64,000 bases of DNA from Tribonema minus (taxonomy: Eukaryota > Sar > Xanthophyceae > Tribonematales > Tribonemataceae), in NCBI GenBank assembly GCA_017506865.1, contig JAFCMP010000154.1, positions 62,001-126,000 on the forward strand. The letters are read 5' to 3'. Numbering within the stretch: position 1 is the first letter of the stretch; each line of letters begins with the position of its first letter. The position numbers were made by a program, and so were the translations under genes. Below are positions 62,358 through 64,000 of the stretch, one piece after another. The notes under the pieces were generated by a model, which made no database searches, was not told the DNA's origin, and was given only the letters and a program-made list of their open reading frames with translations.

Positions 62358-62520
62358 CTCGCACATCGCACTCGCACTCGCACATCGCATATCGCACTCG
62401 CACATCGCACATCGCACATCGCACATCGCCCGTCATCTTTGCGGTCGACGCGTGCCGGACTACCCCCGGTGCCGCGCACTCTCTATCGTCGACGACACGC
62501 GACTGCGGGATACCGGCCGA

Positions 62521-62536
62521 TATAATATAACCATTC
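62521..62536 (+). promoter_or_regulatory. AT-rich promoter-like motif before the first virus-like gene
   Basis: TATAATATAACCATTC; its AATATAA core ends 16 bases before the ATG at 62547. The same core followed by (C/T)CAT precedes the gene at 63351. Confidence 0.5.
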
Positions 62537-62546
62537 CTGAAACAGC

Positions 62547-63050
62547 ATGGAGACAGACTACAGACCTCAGATGTATGAACTGTACGTCAGCAAAGGTGGT
62601 GGTCGTAAATATACAGCCTATATAGACGTGACACCTGTCTGCTACGAGATCATGATCCCGGCATTCAACGGCAAGTGCAACTTTAACGTCACCGGGCACG
62701 GCGATCCCATATTTGTCGGTGGGGATCGTGAAGTTGGCAGCGTGTACGCGCGCTACCTGGAACGTGAAGATTGCAGCCTTTCGGGTGGTGTCGAGGTAGC
62801 CGCAATCATCTACAGTATACGGACGCTGACTGACATCTTGATCGATCAGGTAACGATGACTGACGTCTTACTCGACAATGCGGCCGCAGACAATCTCGCA
62901 AGCCTTGTCGCGTTCGCCCTCATGTTCAGCAATCTCAGAGAGTATACTTGCGTCGTCGGTGATGGTTACGTCGTCGGTGACGGTTCCGTCGTCGAGACAC
63001 GCCGGGAGTTAGGGTCGGCCCCCGATCGCCCCCTCTGCGGCTCCACTTGA
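62547..63050 (+). CDS. Virus-like element gene 1, unknown protein (167 aa)
   Basis: An intact intronless frame starting METDYRPQMYELYVSK, with beta-rich N-terminal sequence (FNVTGHGDPIFVGGDREVG) and a hydrophobic helix near residues 110-128 (NLASLVAFALMF). I do not recognise the family. The start is supported by the AT-rich motif just upstream. It lies downstream of the minisatellite and 300 bases before gene 2. The C-terminal 30 residues, after VVGDGYVVGDGSVV, are low-complexity and could be affected by a frame change. Confidence 0.6.
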   Translation: METDYRPQMYELYVSKGGGRKYTAYIDVTPVCYEIMIPAFNGKCNFNVTGHGDPIFVGGDREVGSVYARYLEREDCSLSGGVEVAAIIYSIRTLTDILIDQVTMTDVLLDNAAADNLASLVAFALMFSNLREYTCVVGDGYVVGDGSVVETRRELGSAPDRPLCGST

Positions 63051-63063
63051 AGTTGCCGAACAA

Positions 63064-63110
63064 ATGCAAAGTTGAGGTTCAAATCCTCTCTTAGTCCTGA
63101 GGGACCACTT
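63064..63110 (+). other. tRNA T-arm-like hairpin
   Basis: GAGGTTCAAATCCTC has the stem and TTCAAAT loop of a tRNA T-arm. I could not build an acceptor stem, D-arm or anticodon arm around it, so no tRNA is called. Confidence 0.3.
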
Positions 63111-63204
63111 TTTAGGGACCACTTTTTGGGCTTGAAGTTGGGAGAGAGGGGAGAGGGGGCCCAGGTGCCCTACCTCCAGATTTCATCTGCCTACTGATGT
63201 GTAC

Positions 63205-63300
63205 CTACTGTATCATGCCGGCACATAAGGACGCCGGCACACAAAGACGCCGGTGACGTCGGCATATAAGGACGCCGGCGACAGATGATAATAAGCATCG
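63205..63300 (+). repeat. Short repeats upstream of virus-like gene 2
   Basis: Variants of GGCACATAAGGACGCC (GGCACACAAAGACGCC, GGCATATAAGGACGCC) recur three times, followed by GGCGAC blocks. Possible regulatory or structural repeats. Confidence 0.6.
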
Positions 63301-63325
63301 GCGACGCACGACATCAAGGGATAAT

Positions 63326-63340
63326 AATATAATCATCATT
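63326..63340 (+). promoter_or_regulatory. AT-rich promoter-like motif before virus-like gene 2
   Basis: AATATAATCATCATT within ATAATAATATAATCATC; the AATATAA core ends 18 bases before the ATG at 63351, close to the arrangement before gene 1. Confidence 0.5.
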
Positions 63341-63350
63341 CAACGATCAC

Positions 63351-63746
63351 ATGGACTCCTACGTCGTCGCCGTCGCCTCTCGTGACTGTCTGTATGCAAC
63401 GGATACAACGTACAACTTCACAGTGCAGATGCCGCTGCTACCGAGCGCCGATTACAGGTGCACAGTTAGATACTTGATCGCGTCGTTGGCATCGGCCTCT
63501 GCATTTGCACTTCAATTCAAGTGTTCGGAGATGGCTCGCAATCTGAGTACGGGCACGTTGTCATCGGCGGGATATGATGGCTGGAACAGTGTTGTCGTCC
63601 TCAATGGCAATCAGAGCGGTGAGGGTGTGTGCTATTTCGCCGACGCCCCGGCGCTTCTCAGCGTGCGCCTCTATATACCGTCGTCGGCGCTCCTCGCGAC
63701 GACCATCGGTCATACAGTCGCCTTGTTACATTTCGAAAAAATCTGA
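63351..63746 (+). CDS. Virus-like element gene 2, small beta-rich protein (131 aa)
   Basis: Intact intronless frame starting MDSYVVAVASRDCLYATDTT, then YNFTVQM and YRCTVRYLIASLASASAFAL. The order of an N-terminal strand, an S(R/K)(D/N) turn and a F.V strand is like that of short beta-sandwich structural proteins of protist viruses, which I offer as an inference. It shares YRC.V, FALQ, AR..ST and DGW with the next gene, so the two are paralogues. The stop TGA (63744-63746) is 11 bases before the next ATG. Confidence 0.7.
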   Translation: MDSYVVAVASRDCLYATDTTYNFTVQMPLLPSADYRCTVRYLIASLASASAFALQFKCSEMARNLSTGTLSSAGYDGWNSVVVLNGNQSGEGVCYFADAPALLSVRLYIPSSALLATTIGHTVALLHFEKI

Positions 63747-63757
63747 GCTATGTGTAA

Positions 63758-64000
63758 ATGGAATACATTGTAAACGTGAACAGCGTCGATGCACAATCGG
63801 GTACGGCGTCGGCGTTTCGATGCCTGGTACCAGACATGAAACGCGCACCGTATCGGTGTGAGGTATCTGTGCAACTATACGCAGCTGCGGCTTCTACAGT
63901 GTTCGCTCTGCAAGTGCAGTCGGACACGCTGGCGAGGTGTTACTCTACGACACCTGACGGTTGGACGACGGCGTGCATCTATTACGTTGGAACCCTCGAA
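63758..64000 (+). CDS. Virus-like element gene 3, paralogue of gene 2 (partial)
   Basis: Starts MEYIVNVNSVDAQSGTASAF and is still open at the window edge after 81 codons. It aligns with gene 2 at APYRCEVSVQLYAAAA, then FALQVQSDTLARCYST and PDGWTT. The tight spacing suggests co-transcription or very short intergenic control; no AT-rich motif precedes it. Confidence 0.7.
   Translation, partial: MEYIVNVNSVDAQSGTASAFRCLVPDMKRAPYRCEVSVQLYAAAASTVFALQVQSDTLARCYSTTPDGWTTACIYYVGTLE

Larger units (their letters stand above)
61533..64000 (+). mobile_element. Terminal part of a virus-like integrated element (runs off right edge)
   Basis: Starting at a 28-bp perfect palindrome, the DNA changes character: C-rich terminal sequence, a minisatellite, then closely spaced intronless genes on one strand with AT-rich upstream motifs. 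Two of the gene products are paralogues. This organisation resembles Polinton-like viruses, virophages or other integrated protist viruses. No capsid, ATPase, protease, integrase or polymerase gene is in view, so the class is inferred only. The left boundary falls in an intron of the beta-helix gene; the right end is outside. Confidence 0.5.

Noticed and set aside
61805-62625. Five frames of more than 220 codons over the minisatellite
   Set aside because: They exist because an 18-bp unit without stops keeps frames open on both strands; no independent coding evidence.
63000-63110. tRNA gene
   Set aside because: Only a T-arm-like hairpin; no pairing acceptor stem or anticodon arm could be drawn.

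Overview
The window is eukaryotic nuclear DNA. It has GT-AG (and a few GC-AG) introns, exons of about 65-75% G+C, very long introns, scattered CCCTAA/TTAGGG-type repeats, LINE and LTR retroelement copies, and the edge of a virus-like insertion. A protist or alga with GC-rich exons and TTAGGG-like repeats fits best; I cannot name the species.

Layout. (1) Positions 1-5300, minus strand: a LINE-type retrotransposon running off the left edge. It has a gag-like ORF1 with a zinc knuckle and coiled coil, split by a reading-frame slip near 3415, and an ORF2 with clear reverse transcriptase motifs. (2) Positions 5370-48651, plus strand: one gene reconstructed here as 39 exons spread over 43 kb, coding for about 1,900 residues. 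Exon phases agree at every junction except after one G-run in exon 23. The product is a large, mostly helical/coiled-coil protein with an internal duplication (exons 17-19 and 30-32); I do not recognise its family. Its introns hold antisense LINE fragments, an inverted LTR pair, telomere-like repeats and a recurring inverted repeat. In roughly twenty introns there are arrays of decayed copies of the neighbouring exon edge together with its splice site. (3) Positions 48652-53729: mostly non-coding, with a 5'-truncated LINE copy flanked by a 14-bp target duplication and a second copy of a 170-bp dispersed repeat. (4) Positions 53730-61432, plus strand: five exons of a second gene, each encoding a right-handed beta-helix (polymorphic outer membrane protein-like, GGAI/NSTF) module, all bounded by phase-1 introns. 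Base composition is lower in G+C than in gene 2. (5) From about 61533 to the right edge: a different kind of DNA that begins with a 28-bp perfect palindrome, C-rich sequence and an 18-bp minisatellite of about 27 copies. Compact intronless genes follow, two of them tandem paralogues 11 bp apart, with a shared AT-rich motif ahead of two starts. I read this as the end of an integrated virus-like element (Polinton-like or related), by inference.

The most unusual signal is the structure of the introns of the large gene: donor-side copies of the upstream exon's 3' end and acceptor-side copies of the downstream exon's 5' end, repeatedly, as if introns grew by local duplication of splice junctions. 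All three 3'-LINE copies sit at GTACT sites, a core that also lies inside the short palindromes abundant in these introns.
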